From Basidiobolus meristosporus CBS 931.73 (taxonomy: Eukaryota; Basidiobolomycota; Basidiobolomycetes; Basidiobolales; Basidiobolaceae), in contig MCFE01000053.1 in NCBI GenBank assembly GCA_002104905.1, positions 124,001 to 188,000 of the forward strand: DNA of 64,000 nucleotides. The letters are read 5' to 3'. The number at the start of each line of letters is the position of its first letter. The first letter of the stretch is position 1. Below are positions 23,659 to 35,014 of this stretch, piece by piece. Under the pieces are notes generated by a model that searched no databases, was not told the origin of the DNA, and worked only from the letters and a program-made list of their open reading frames with translations. Both the position numbers and the translations under genes were made by a program.

Positions 23659-25131
23659 CTACAAGGTGTAGACGAACTCTGGATGCCTATCCCCAGCCAG
23701 CTCCACTCCACCGTAATTCGTCACCTCCATTTCCACCTGCTCCGGCGTTAATTTGGAACGACGCCTATTCTCCCAAGTGAACACGGCTCTAAGCAAGACT
23801 ACCAATATTGTTTGCAGGCCAACATTACACACCGCGATGGTGTGACCATGCACGTATTTAGGTGGATCATAATAAATCTGGCCGCCGATTGCTCCACCTA
23901 TTGTACCGAATGACACTATGGCTGCGGACGCCACCGCTCGGCGAGTCAATCCGCCGAAGTTGTTGTTGAACCAGGCTATCTTGATCGAGACATTTGCGTA
24001 AACCCCCGCTGTCACGAGGACAGCCCCGAAATAGTGAATCCCAACCGCATCGTGATGGATGAGTAGCAGAAACAAGAAGCCTGCAACGGTAACTAGATTG
24101 ATGAAGACCATATGGAAGCTACGCTCTACAAAATGATCCGAACTGAAGCATAGCAGTATGGTCGCAACGAATGCCGCCATGTAGGGAGGAACGGTCATCA
24201 ATTGCGACTTGACCATGGACCAGTGGCCAAGGCCGTTCACTATGGAGGGCAGGAACAGCGTGACACCTTGGAGCGCTATAGTCCCTGTGATGTAGATGAG
24301 CATATACGCGTATGTTTTCCAATCTTTGAACACCGAGCCTACTTGCGCCCAAGACCAAGAATGATCATTTGCCACTCCAGCATCCGCAGCCAACCTGTAT
24401 ATTTCATACGCACGCTCATCATCGGTTAGAAACGTGGCAGTCTCGGGGGAGTCCGGAAGAAAGAGCCAGCAAAGGATGGCCAACATCACCGTGGGCAGGC
24501 CTTCGATCAAGAAGATGTTCTGCCAACCGGTGAGCGAGCTTCTGATTTGACTGATTCCGTAGGCAAGTATACCGCCGAACGCCCCTGCCAATGACGAAAA
24601 CGACCAGAAGAAGCCCAGCCGTACTGCCTGTTCTTTACGCGGGTACCACAAAGACATGTAATAGATGATCCCAGGGAATAGACCCGCTTCAAAGGCACCC
24701 AGAAGGAACCTGCAAACCGCCAATCCAACGAAATCCTTGATAGCCACCATACAGACGGCAACAGTTCCCCAGCAAAACATCAGGATGGCAATCCATTTGG
24801 AGGCCCTCCACCTTCTCAACACAATGTTCGAGGGGAGTTCAAATAGCACGTAACCAAAGAAAAATATCGACAAACACCATTGGTATTGGTGCTGGTCTAT
24901 GCCAATGTCTTGATCAAGCCCCGCAAGTTTGGCATTGGCGATATTCGATCTATCAAGGTACGAGAGCAGGTATATGATACACAAAATCGGCAAAAGCGTC
25001 AAGTCAAGTTTGCGGATAAGGCTCCTGTGTACACGTGCATGGTCTTCGTTCTTGCATTGAGCTTCCAAAGTGATGACTTCCTTAATGAACGGGTGTTCCT
25101 TCAGACCAGCAGGCTCGGCAGTATCGCCCAT
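23659..25131 (-). CDS. MFS transporter, Dal5/anion:cation symporter type, gene C
   Basis: Intronless 490-residue MFS permease of the same Dal5-like subfamily as the genes at 3.2, 6.5 and 61.4 kb, but clearly diverged from them. Marks include YLLSYLDRSNIANAKLAG, WCLSIFFFGYVLFELPSN, GLFPGIIYYMSLWYPRKEQ and GWQNIFLIEGLPTVML. It ends in HPEFVYTL, a tail motif shared in form with HPGFRYIS of gene D. The ATG at 25131 is preferred; the upstream in-frame codon is only a TTG. Lack of introns sets it apart from the other three, suggesting a different history (loss, retroposition or transfer). The substrate is unknown. Confidence 0.93.
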   Translation of the reverse strand: MGDTAEPAGLKEHPFIKEVITLEAQCKNEDHARVHRSLIRKLDLTLLPILCIIYLLSYLDRSNIANAKLAGLDQDIGIDQHQYQWCLSIFFFGYVLFELPSNIVLRRWRASKWIAILMFCWGTVAVCMVAIKDFVGLAVCRFLLGAFEAGLFPGIIYYMSLWYPRKEQAVRLGFFWSFSSLAGAFGGILAYGISQIRSSLTGWQNIFLIEGLPTVMLAILCWLFLPDSPETATFLTDDERAYEIYRLAADAGVANDHSWSWAQVGSVFKDWKTYAYMLIYITGTIALQGVTLFLPSIVNGLGHWSMVKSQLMTVPPYMAAFVATILLCFSSDHFVERSFHMVFINLVTVAGFLFLLLIHHDAVGIHYFGAVLVTAGVYANVSIKIAWFNNNFGGLTRRAVASAAIVSFGTIGGAIGGQIYYDPPKYVHGHTIAVCNVGLQTILVVLLRAVFTWENRRRSKLTPEQVEMEVTNYGGVELAGDRHPEFVYTL

Positions 25132-25516
25132 GTGGGAAGTTACAGTTGACGGGATTACCCAAGAGCCAGTCAGCTTGGTATCAAGCAATGCTATGTGACT
25201 GAAGTTTTATACTGGCTCTCCTCCGCATAGGGAATTCCTTCAGAAAGTTCCAAGGATAAATACAATCTCATTAATGCACGAGAACTTCGCCTTTATATAC
25301 GTCACCATGTATTATTTGCATGATGAGAGATTGTGAAAATCCGACAAATAGACACACCATGGCATGGTGGTGGTTTCTTGCCAACATACTGATAATGTGA
25401 TCATTGCGGAAGTATTGCTGAGCATCAACAATACCACCAAGTCTATTTATACAAGTTTACAGAGAAGTGTGTACAGGGGTAAAGAACAAATACGAATAAA
25501 GGGAGAGGGGGTCTAT
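25132..25516. other. Promoter region of MFS gene C
   Basis: Lies between the MFS C start and the 3' end of the C2/PH gene. No separate feature seen. Confidence 0.5.
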
Positions 25517-26925
25517 TCACGAAATCCACAGATACTGCGACCTGACTTGAGCTCCAGTAACATTGTGCCTCAAATGGGCAAACTCCAAATGATCCTTGAA
25601 CACAAGCAACCAGTTCTCCATGGATTCTCGGGACTCCGCAACAAGATACATTTTGATTTGAATGTCCATGTTGTCATACAGGTCCCACTCGGGGAATTCT
25701 TTTGGATTTACCACTTCCGAAGAAAACGTCAATTCAAAAGTATTCATCCCCATGTTGATGATATCAGAGCGTGTGAACGATACATTGGTAAGGTGACCCA
25801 AATCAATGCTACCGATATGCGGCTGCTCCTAAAACCAATCTGTTAGGTAGTGCTAGGAATGGATAGAGTAGTGATACTTACCTTGGCGTTTTCGTGTGAA
25901 TACAATAACAGTTTGCGATCTTTAAATACCACATAATACTTGCTCCATGTTTGCTGTAAGTGGAAAGTGTTAGAGGTTGATCGTAGAGCATTTGACAAAG
26001 CAGGTCCTACCGAGTAGATGCCTGTCCGGGTGAAGATTTTCAAGTAATCCTCATATATGACGCACTGGAGCGATTCCTTGACTGATCTCTCTTTCAAGTT
26101 CCCTTTGTATTCGGGTATCCATTGGGGCTTCCCGATCATCATCACACCAATTTCCAAAGTGAGTAATGCGTGGTGCAGAGTGTTATTCTTCTCCAAAGAT
26201 ATGCTGTGTGTAACGAGCCGCTTCTCAGCTTTTTCAAGCGGAAATCGAAGGTCCAGGGTCCCAATGGTGTACGGGTCCTTTTCACGGCCTTGGATTCTCC
26301 GCAGCAGCTTTCGCGGGCTTAAAATACTGGGCTTCTTTACTAGATTGTGGGAGGCTTGTGCGATTGCAGTGATTTGTATGGTGAAGTCCGACACAACGTC
26401 GAATAGGAAGATCTCGTCAAATGATAATGTGTACGAAGTGTCTCCCTGGTGTTGTGGTGTGACAGTAGAGGTAGAACATTCTTGGCCACCAACTTTTAAT
26501 GCAAAGCGTACATCGTAAGATTTCTTCACACTATTGTACTGCAATTGGTGAACTCGTACATAAAGTACACCGCATTCTCCAGGTTGAGGAGGTTTGCGAA
26601 TCGATTTGAACAGGCACGAAGGTACCGAGGATCGACGCGTTCTCCTTCTAGGGCCGTTGGCGTGTTTCGTATGATTTTCATCCTGCTTCTCGATCTTGGG
26701 TTTGGTGCTGATCACCTCTTTGGATCGATCATACACCCAATCCGAAACGGCAGGTTCCAGGTCAGGACCCCGTTTTCTAGCACAATAAAAACTTTTCGCT
26801 CTCTGAGGGGGGACTTGGGCCGAGGGTATAGTGAATTCGCGTTTGGGTGAAGCCAAAAAGTCCGAGCGCTGTTTCTTTGGGGATGGGCTCATACGCTCAT
26901 GAATGGTCTTTAGGCGCTTCAACAT
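25517..26925 (-). CDS. C2- and PH-domain protein, anillin/Bud4-like
   Basis: 432-residue protein from three exons: 26925-26011, 25953-25882 and 25828-25517, all junctions phase 0. The basic, disordered N terminus contains SP/TP sites (MSPSPKK). A C2-like or anillin-homology region follows at about residues 115-260 (ECGVLYVRVHQLQ, SFDEIFLFDVVSDFTIQI). The C-terminal third is a PH domain (residues about 285-425) with TWSKYYVVFKDRKLLLYSHE and a closing helix MENWLLVFKDHLEF. This order (anillin homology then PH) is that of anillin-type septum organisers such as Bud4 and Mid1, which link septins to the membrane. The assignment is from architecture, not from a close match, so treat the function as probable only. 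Confidence 0.75.
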
Positions 26926-27341
26926 CTGAGCAGTGGAATACTAATGTGAGGCCAACGTGCTTGTAACTAGTGGCGAGATAAGATCAGAAACACTTGTAAC
27001 TAGTGGTGATGGGCTTGGGATCGGTTCTTTTCGAACAGGCCAGGGCTTTATATTGGTTGGGTTTGTTTACCTCAAAGGTTTGATGTCCCAGCCCAATTAA
27101 GACACGCCCCGATAAAACTCGCTGTGCGCATGCTGAAATGGACAAAAACAGAGACCTTGGGATGGTAAACAAAGAGAAATTTAGATTCTGCCAAATGATT
27201 GGTGCAGCCTCTTGGAGTCAGTATATTTAGACTTCATTACGCAAATTGATTGGAGTGCCGTCAAAGGGACACTCTTCACTCGACGTGGTTTCAAAGTTGT
27301 TTATTAATTAGAACATGCTCGTTTGTGTTGAGTCCTTTGAC
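26926..27341. other. Intergenic region
   Basis: Promoter of the C2/PH gene and 3' flank of TRM9. It includes the direct repeat acttgtaactagtgg at about 26958-26972 and 26991-27005. No gene seen. Confidence 0.5.
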
Positions 27342-28504
27342 TTATCGCTTTTGTGCGATAACATACCAATTGTCCCGGTCGTAGCCGGATTCCAAGATGT
27401 CTGCCTCATTGGTACTACACACCAAATCATCGAGCTCGTGCTCACGGAAGAGGTGATAGTATCTTTCAACAAACACACGGGATTTAGTGAACGGCCTAGA
27501 TGAATTGTTCATGTGCTTGCATACCTGTTCAAAACAATCTCCTCCTGATCTTGCTCGGAAATATTGTTCTCTTCACGATACTTCTTGGCTAATTCGGTGG
27601 GCAATGCCCAGGGAACATATACGTCCTGATGATTTTGATCAAATTTACGCTTGCCCTGCGAGAATGCATTAGAACATGCCTTCTAAGATCATAGCATTGA
27701 TCACCGTCTACCTGTTGCTCCAGTGCCCATACGAAGATCAAGATCTTGCCCGACTTCTTAGTAATTCGGAGGATTTCCTGATTCCTACCGCGTTAGCCTT
27801 TGTTGCTTTCCACGTCTGTTGTTTCAATATACCTTGATGGCTGCTATCCGTCTTTCGGGGGTGGTAAAGTGATGAATCACCGCAATTGATATGGCATAGT
27901 CCTATGGGGAGGGGGGTCAAGGTACAAAACTATATGGGCTTGGTTGACAAGGAACGTTGTGTCATACAAAAAAGATACAAAGCACTCCTTTCTGTAAGGG
28001 AGACTAAGATTATCGCAGACCATTGCCTCCAGGCCTCGCTCACCACAGATCTTGATCAGATTAGAACTCCTATAAGACAAGACATTAATTTCTCTGGCAT
28101 ACCTAACAGGTGGCGGTCACAAAAACCACCCATTCAAACAATATTCCGCTACCTGTCAGAACCAATGGTGAATACATTTTTGTTGACACCGAGATATTTT
28201 CCATTGCCACAACCAACATCAGCACCAACATCTCCGGTGGGAATAGATAGCATGAATTTCTCAACAACAGGCCAAGGCTATCCTCAATAATAACAACAAT
28301 AGTGGCTGGTTAAAATGACGCTTATTCTACTGTTTATACTATCTCCAATGAAGATGAGCTATAGAAGCCTGTAATATCAACCTTGTACCGTGTTTGACTA
28401 AAGTGGGGAGCGATCACCTCGTATACATCGTGAACATGTTGCTCCTCCTCTTTTGCAGAGTTTTGACTTAAATCTTGAACGATCGGTATGTTTGGCTTTG
28501 GCAT
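27342..28504 (-). CDS. TRM9: tRNA wobble-uridine carboxymethyl methyltransferase Trm9
   Basis: SAM-dependent methyltransferase that, with Trm112, completes mcm5U at tRNA position 34. Seven exons: 28504-28382, 28277-28153, 28069-27979, 27901-27833, 27777-27712, 27655-27525 and 27495-27342 (252 residues), all phases consistent. Family marks are EQHVHDVYEVIAPHFSQTRYK at the N terminus (a 21-residue conserved start), the SAM-binding motif GADVGCGNGKYLGVN, SIAVIHHFTTPERR (motif IV region), and the C-terminal RVFVERYYHLF followed by DRDNWYVIAQKR. It is head-to-head with the AlkB homologue at 28901, sharing a 396-base promoter. Confidence 0.95.
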
Positions 28505-28900
28505 CTTGTTGGTGTAAGAGGTCACCCACTAGCTAATATGCGAGTCGTTCTAGAACTTGGTAGTCTAGAATGCAATTCCAATCATTTTTTTTGTCCCAAA
28601 CCCCTTTTTTTCGAAAGAAAATGCACATTCTGCTTATTTCCAACCAATTTAATCAGATTCGAGGGTGGATCTCCTAAGAGTACCTGGATTCGCCGATTCA
28701 TTGGGATTTCTTGACAGCTGCATGGCTCTTCCAATGGGTGAACATTTGGACAACATTGGACTTGAGTTCTAGATTCGTTCTAAATGTAAACGCTCCGAGA
28801 AATCGATATTTATTTGGTTCGGCTCATCATATTCAACAATATAGTCGCTTTTCAGAGGTTGTCTTTGGTAGCCTACGCTCCATAGTTTATTTTGTGTGAT
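28505..28900. promoter_or_regulatory. Shared divergent promoter of TRM9 and the AlkB-family gene
   Basis: 396 bases separate the two divergent start codons, so both promoters must lie here. No TATA box or known motif stands out. Confidence 0.6.
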
Positions 28901-30199
28901 ATGGTCAGCAATCTAGCCTCCAACAACCCCACTGCTGGCAAGTTCAGGTCCAAGAGGCAGGAAAAATTGGCCTTGAAGAATGCCCAGAGTAACAAATCTT
29001 TTGTTAACCAAACGGCCTTTCGAACTGCCGAGCGTGCCTATCGTACTCGTATACCACCACCGGACTTTACCAATGTGATCGATTTTGCAAACCTTGAGAG
29101 AAATACCCAGGAGAACCTAGACAGAATGGTGAAAGTGGAGCTTAAACACGACCTTGCCGCATTGTCACCTCTATTTGGGGAAAGCAAGGGAAACGAGGCT
29201 AAAGTGGGTTATACACTAAAAGACTTCCCTGGTAAACGTCTATTCAACTTGCTCACACTGGCAGTTCTGTATTTTCTAAAACCCTTTTGGCTTGCGACAG
29301 GTGTCGTCATTATACCTCGAGCTTTCTCTCCAGATGCACAAAAGGATATTATCAAGAGCTGCCTTCGTAATCACGCTAAACACCCCAACCTTTCAAACTT
29401 GGATGCTCACTACGAAGTACCCGATGATGGTATCTGGAGTCTACACGAAAAAGTATTCAAAGGAGAGCTTTCGGAGGATGATCCTAGTTGTGTAGTCCCT
29501 CTCAAAGCCAACAAAGACGACGACGAGGATATCGGTGCTTACTCAAATACCCCCAAGGATTCTCACCTAGCTGAACTTCCACCCTCACAGTTGATCCGCC
29601 GCCTCCGATGGATTACATGCGGATACCAGTACAATTGGCTGGAGAAGAAGTATGCACTGGACAAACGGTTTCCATTCCCCGAGGACATTAGCGATATCGC
29701 CATATCAGTGGCTAAAGCCATTGAAGGTGTAGGACACATCGAAGCCGATGGGAGTGGATATGTAAATCGATACGAGGGAGACAAGTACAAACCGGAAGCC
29801 GGTGTCATCAACTACTATCAATTGAAAGATAGCCTGATGGCACATGTGGATAAGAGCGAGATTAATATGGATGCCCCCTTGATTTCTTTCAGGTAAAACC
29901 GGACTGAATGCCTCACACAACGTGCCTTCATCTGACTCTCTTACAGTCTAGGGCAGTCTTGCATTTATTTACTGGGTGGGGCAACAAGAGACGTTCCTCC
30001 GGTCGCCATCTATCTACGAAGCGGTGATATGATGGCCATGTGCGGCCCTTGTAGAGCAGCATTTCACGGTGTTCCACGCATTCTTGAAGGCACCCTCCCT
30101 GACCACCTGAAGCCCAATCCTGAGGACCCGGACTGGGATATCTACGCGGACTTTGTGAACGAGGCTCGAATCAACGTGAATATCCGTCAAGTGTTCTGA
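28901..30199 (+). CDS. ALKBH1: AlkB homologue 1 (Fe(II)/2-oxoglutarate dioxygenase)
   Basis: ALKBH1-type dioxygenase, 414 residues, exons 28901-29892 and 29947-30199 (54-base intron, phase 2). ALKBH1 oxidises or demethylates bases in tRNA, including the wobble cytosine of some tRNAs, and has been proposed to act on DNA. The iron-binding triad is visible: HVD in AHVDKSE, and the distal His in AFHGVPRI; the 2-oxoglutarate-binding RxNxxxR is present as RINVNIR near the C terminus. The substrate-side motif VINYY and the core SFSLGQSCIYLLGG match ALKBH1 well. Start at 28901 follows an in-frame TTG and is the first ATG. Confidence 0.94.
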
Positions 30200-30336
30200 A
30201 TGTACATTAAAATATGGGTGATGGCCATAGAGTTTTGGAAATAGAATAGAATAGATTATTCAAAATCGTTTAATTAAATTAGGTTGGTTCAAAATTGCTC
30301 TCCCCTACTACCAATACTGAGCAGGTTGGGTGACTA

Positions 30337-31040
30337 TTAATTGATACATGACATCAAAAATGCGGGCATCAGCGCGACCAGAACGGATGCACCGAAGTTC
30401 GCGCTAGCGCCGTTGACCGAGATTGGAACTTTTCCGGCGGTATCTGGGTTACTTGCCACGTTCGCAACAGGAGTGGAGGATGGTGTGGGGGTTGCGTCAG
30501 ATTTGCTTGTGGCCTTGGATACAGCGGAGGGAACGATAGCTGTTTCCTTAGGTGCTGGAACGTTAGAGGTACTGGTGACCTCGATGTTATTGATGGAAAA
30601 AGATTTGTCGTTGGCTTTGGAACCCTCGACGTCGAAGAAATGGGAGTAGAATACATCGCTACCAGAGCCGATACGAACGGCATACTGAGCACCAGAAGGG
30701 ATAGTGTTGGGAACGGTCCATTGATATGGACCCGATTTGTTGGTAAGTCCTTTTGCCACAACACTGACCTCCTGTAAATTGTCAGCTTTACCAGACATTA
30801 AAGTGATGTCGAACTTGGTGGGGGTGGTAGTTTGATTATTCTCTAACCTGTGATGATGACACTTAACGTACTGGACTGGTTTCATTGATCTGAGTGAATG
30901 ACTTACCAATTAATAGTGACCTTGGTCCCAGATACCCACTTGGTTCCATCAATTGGCTGGGTAATGTAAAAGCCACCTAGGGCGGAACTGGCCAAAAAAG
31001 CGACAGAACTTAGGAAAGTGAGACCGTTCAGGAGAAGCAT
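30337..31040 (-). CDS. Kre9/Knh1-like GPI-anchored wall protein 4
   Basis: 214 residues from two exons, 31040-30907 and 30847-30337; the 59-base intron falls inside the conserved Trp codon of GTKVTINW, the same position as in genes 5 and 6. It has a signal peptide (MLLLNGLTFLSSVAFLASSA), the Kre9 domain (FYITQPIDGTKWVSGTKV, GPYQWTVPNTIPSGAQYAVRIG), a Ser/Thr/Pro-rich linker, and a hydrophobic C-terminal GPI signal ending ALMPAFLMSCIN. A TATA box (TATATATAA on the minus strand) lies near 31091-31099. Confidence 0.92.
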
Positions 31041-31917
31041 TAAAGAAATAAGAAGATAAGCTTAATGGCACTGGTTACGTCGCATGAGGATTATATATAG
31101 ATCTTCGAAAGGCCAATCCTTGAAAACAAACCATAAATGTAGCGTAGCGAGTACAAGAAGAATTCTAGAGTAATGTATTTCATCATCTTTCAATAAGCAT
31201 TTGACCTTTTTGATGTGGCTGGCAGCTCGAATCAGCCCTTACATTAATTATACAGTAAGTGCCCAGCATAAAGTCCACTTTCGTCCCTCCCAGATGACGG
31301 CCATTAACATGTACAACATAAGCATTTGGCTACTTGTTACAGACAACCATTGGCTCACCATGTCATGGTGTATTATGAGTTGTGTACCGGTGGCCACCAA
31401 TGATGGCCATTTTCTCTAATTAAATGTATCTATCCCTTGATTGTTGCATCTGGCTTGAGAATTCGGCATGGAGTCTAATTTAAACCAAATTTATGCTTGA
31501 TATGAACCTTCGGGCTTAGATTACTGGACTTGATGGTTACCAGGGACCGTCCAGATGGAATCGAAATAATTTGCTTCAATCGATTATGTTGAAACCGAAG
31601 TACCAAAAACAGTTTAGTGAAAAGGGAAAACTCGTTATTACAAGTAACGAATTCAAATCCGTACCAAAATTTGTACATAATTAAATTTGTACCATGCAAT
31701 TAAGCTAGTACTATTTCATAACAACTTACTTGATACCGTATCACAGTAGTTTGTTATGGAAAGGTTGGACATGGGAGATGACTACGAGATAAATATCTGA
31801 ATCAGTCAGTACGCTACACACATGTATTTTCGAGGAGCTGACAGTATAAAACTAAAGCGATATCAACACGAAGTACTCAGCTTCCTCTCCAACATAGCCT
31901 AGATTCCTTTCAACACA
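31041..31917. other. Divergent promoter region of Kre9-like genes 4 and 5
   Basis: Contains the TATA box of gene 4 and, from about 31820, the start of the inverted-repeat arm of gene 5. No other gene supported. Confidence 0.55.
31845..31851 (+). promoter_or_regulatory. TATA box of Kre9-like gene 5
   Basis: TATAAAA about 70 bases upstream of the ATG at 31918; mirrored at 34373-34379 for gene 6. Confidence 0.7.
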
Positions 31918-32733
31918 ATGTTCTCAAAGACCCTCGCATCTGTCGCCGCTGTCGCTTTGTTGGCCGCCTCTGCCAGCGCTGATTACTCCATCGTTGAGCC
32001 TGTCGAAGGTACCAAGTGGGTTGCTGGAGAGACTGTTACCATCAGATGGTGAGTACATGACCACTATTGCATGAGCTGAAGCATTATTGTTTTCCATCAC
32101 ATTCTAGTTCATCATCCTAACATATCTTTTATCAGGGTTGAGGTTGCTGGAACTCCTACCCCCGAGAAACTCAGCCTTGCCTTGATGGTCGGTGAGCCCA
32201 CCCAACTTCAAGTCAGCCAAGTTATTGCCGATGTTGACTCCAAGGCCGGATCCTACAAGTGGACTGTTCCCAGCACTGTCCAACCCAGTGCTCAATACGC
32301 TGTCCGTGCCGGTAGCGGTGATGCCGTCAAGTACTCTCACTACTTCGATGTTGAGGGTGACAATGTCAGTGTTGCTGCTGTCCAATCCTCTACTGATTCC
32401 GCTGTTGAGTCATCCACTCCCAGCAGTACCGCAGCCATCCCAGTTGCTTCCAGCAACGCTACTTCAGTAGCCTCTTCTGCTACTCCTGCTTCCAACTCCA
32501 CTACCATTGCCAGCACCAGCCTTGTTAGCCCTACCTCTAGCATCGCCTCGTCTATCACTTCTTCCGGTGCTTCTTCCAAGCCCACCAGTGCCGCCACTAG
32601 CGCTCCAAGCAAGGTTAGCTCACAAGCCACTCCTTCTCCCAGCAAGACCCCCGCCAGTGCTGGTAGCAACCTTGCCATCTCCGCCATCTCTGCATTGATC
32701 CCCGCTGCCTTGGTTGCTTACATGCGCCAATAG
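31918..32733 (+). CDS. Kre9/Knh1-like GPI-anchored wall protein 5
   Basis: 242 residues from exons 31918-32048 and 32136-32733, with the intron splitting the Trp codon of GETVTIRW. It has a signal peptide (MFSKTLASVAAVALLAASASA), a Kre9 domain (residues about 22-115: VEGTKWVAGETV, GSYKWTVPSTVQPSAQYAVR), a long Ser/Thr/Ala-rich region suited to O-mannosylation, and a GPI signal (NLAISAISALIPAALVAYMRQ, 21 residues, after a Ser/Gly stretch). This is the intact member of the second inverted pair. Confidence 0.93.
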
Positions 32734-33466
32734 AGGGAATCTGGCCAACATTATAGTAGTAGTAGTTTGCGCAATGGCATCAGCAATCAGTGTTCATCGC
32801 AGTTGGCAAGCCATCAAAAGCATAATAATAATGTATTAGCTCGCATGAATCAGAGTATTCGTATTATTATAATTATTAATCAGCCCTATACCCAATAAAA
32901 TGAAACTTGTTCAGTTGGTACTACTGTGTAGCAACAACGACAAGAAGCAAGAATCACCAAGCGTTTATTCGATTATATTGGATATTGCGAATTCCAGCCT
33001 TTATGGCCGAATGTGTTCGCCATTCGAATGGTGGATGGAATTCCGATAGTAACGCCGAGGTCGTTGCACCTGGACAAATAGTTGGCCGGTTAGGCATTGT
33101 CATACAGGGCATTGCGGGATTTTTGTTTAGGTCGAAGTCGGAGATATTCCTGGCACGATATCCCGGCTCCGGTTGGGTGAAGATTGGCTCTGGGTGGTGG
33201 GAAGGTATCCGATTTTCGCTTGGTTAAAGATTATCAGAAAATTTGACTTCATCATACTTGCTACTCAGTAGGACCCCAGCTGGAGAGGTTTTATTATAAC
33301 GGGTATAGGGCTGATTAATAATTATAATAATACGAATACTCTGATTCATGCGAGCTAATACATTATTATTATGCTTTTGATGGCTTGCCAACTGCGATGA
33401 ACACTGATTGCTGATGCCATTGCGCAAACTACTACTACTACTACTATAATGTTGGCCAGATTCCCT
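32734..33466. other. Spacer of the second inverted repeat
   Basis: Repeat-arm 3' flanks plus a unique centre. A 106-codon frame at 32907-33227 has no recognisable domain and is not accepted. Confidence 0.5.
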
Positions 33467-34306
33467 CTATTGGCGCATGTAAGCAACCAAGGCAGCGGGG
33501 ATCAATGCAGAGATGGCGGAGATGGCAAGGTTGCTACCAGCACTGGCGGGGGTCTTGCTGGGAGAAGGAGTGGCTGGTGGGCTAACCTTGCTTGGAGCGC
33601 TAGTGGCGGCACTGGTGGGCTTGGAAGAAGCACCGGAAGAAATGATAGACGAGGCGATGCTAGAGGTAGGGCTAACAAGGCTGGTGCTGGCGATGGTAGT
33701 GGAGTTGGAAGCAGGAGTAGCAGAAGAGGCTACTGAAGTAGCATTGCTAGAGGCAATTGGGGTAACCAAGGTACCAGATTTGCTAGCATTGGTGGCTACA
33801 GTTCAGTGGTTTGGGAACCGCTAGCAGATGAGCTAGCTCCAGGGACTTTGCCACCCTCAACATCGAAGTAGTGAGAGTACTTGACGGCATCACCGGTACC
33901 AGCACGGACAGCGTATTGAGCACCGGGTTGGACAGTGCTGGGAACAGTCCACTTGTAGGATCCGGCCTTGGAGTCAACATCGGCAATAACTTGGCTGACT
34001 TGAAGTCGGGTTGCCTCACCAGCCATCAAGGCAAGGCTGAGTTTCTCGGGGGTAGGAGTTCCAGGAATCTCAATCCTATTCAAAGACATGTTAGAATAAC
34101 GTACCGTATGAGATGGAACAACAGTGATAGAAAACAATAATGCTTCAGCTCATGCAATAGTGGTCATGTACTCACCATCTGATGGTAACAGTCTCTCCAG
34201 CAACCCACTTGGTACCTTCGACAGGCTCAACGATGGAGTAATCAGCGCTGGCAGAGGCGGCCAACAAAGCGACAGCGGCGACAGATGCGAGGGTCTTTGA
34301 GAACAT
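33467..34306 (-). pseudogene. Kre9/Knh1-like wall protein 6, broken by a one-base deletion
   Basis: Mirror copy of gene 5, with exons 34306-34176 and 34075 onward. The signal peptide and Kre9 domain are intact, but after GASSSASGSQTTE the frame reaches a TAG at 33798-33796. One base is missing at about 33803: in the neighbouring frame the Ser/Thr-rich region and the same GPI signal as gene 5 continue without stop to 33467. As it stands the product would be a secreted Kre9 domain of about 137 residues with no anchor. It could be a true lesion, a functional soluble variant, or a sequence error. Confidence 0.87.
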
Positions 34307-35014
34307 TGTGTTGAAAGGAATCTAGGCTATGTTGGAGAGGAAGCTGAGTACTTCGTGTTGATATCGCTTTAGTTTTATACTGTCAGCTCCTCGGAAATAC
34401 GTGTATATTGCATGCATTCGGATCAACCAAAAATCCCAAGGAAAATACCGCTCAACGCAAAATAAGGAATGGGGCTGTGGTACGAATTTTATGAATCCGA
34501 ATAAACAAGCGCTTGGGGTAGCACAATCCTCAGCAAATACAACAATTGATTCGAAGGCCCACCATTATAAGAAATGATTAATCCTGTGTTTTAGTTACTG
34601 AGGCCAACTGCAGAAGGAAGTTTACTCGTAATACACAATATCATTGCCAAGTATTTTCAGGAACCGGTCAGGTATAGATTCACAAAAATAGTAGGCTGTT
34701 GGCCGTTTTCGAGGGGAGACCAAATTGGGAAGTGGGATCATTTTATATTTCTTCTATTCCAAGTAATATATATTCCAACCAGTATCATGCCGATGCACCT
34801 AAAGGAATTGGCACTAAGCAAGCTTATCTCGCGCGTTTTTCGGACTTGATTAATGGATTTCTATATGCTTGTGACACTGGGTGGATTCTGACCACTCGTG
34901 GTTCACAATCGATCGTTTATGAAGTTACTAACTATGATAGGTCACTCTGGATTTTTTTGATTGGCATCTCGCATAGACTATACTACTGGGCATGTTACGC
35001 ATCATCATTCTGTG
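34307..35014. other. Intergenic region
   Basis: Promoter of Kre9-like gene 6 (arm to 34406) and of the RidA gene. A 113-codon plus-strand frame (34699-35040) overlaps the RidA start in another frame and lacks any domain. Confidence 0.5.

Larger units (their letters stand above)
31820..34406. repeat. Second inverted repeat carrying two tail-to-tail Kre9-like genes
   Basis: The arm 31820 to about 32892 is mirrored by 34406 down to about 33300. It spans promoter, gene and about 160 bases of 3' flank, including a TAG triplet repeat that differs in length between arms. The spacer of about 400 bases (32893-33300) is unrelated to the arms. Confidence 0.93.

Noticed and set aside
32907-33227. 106-codon frame in the spacer of the second inverted repeat
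   Set aside because: No domain or signal peptide; probably chance.
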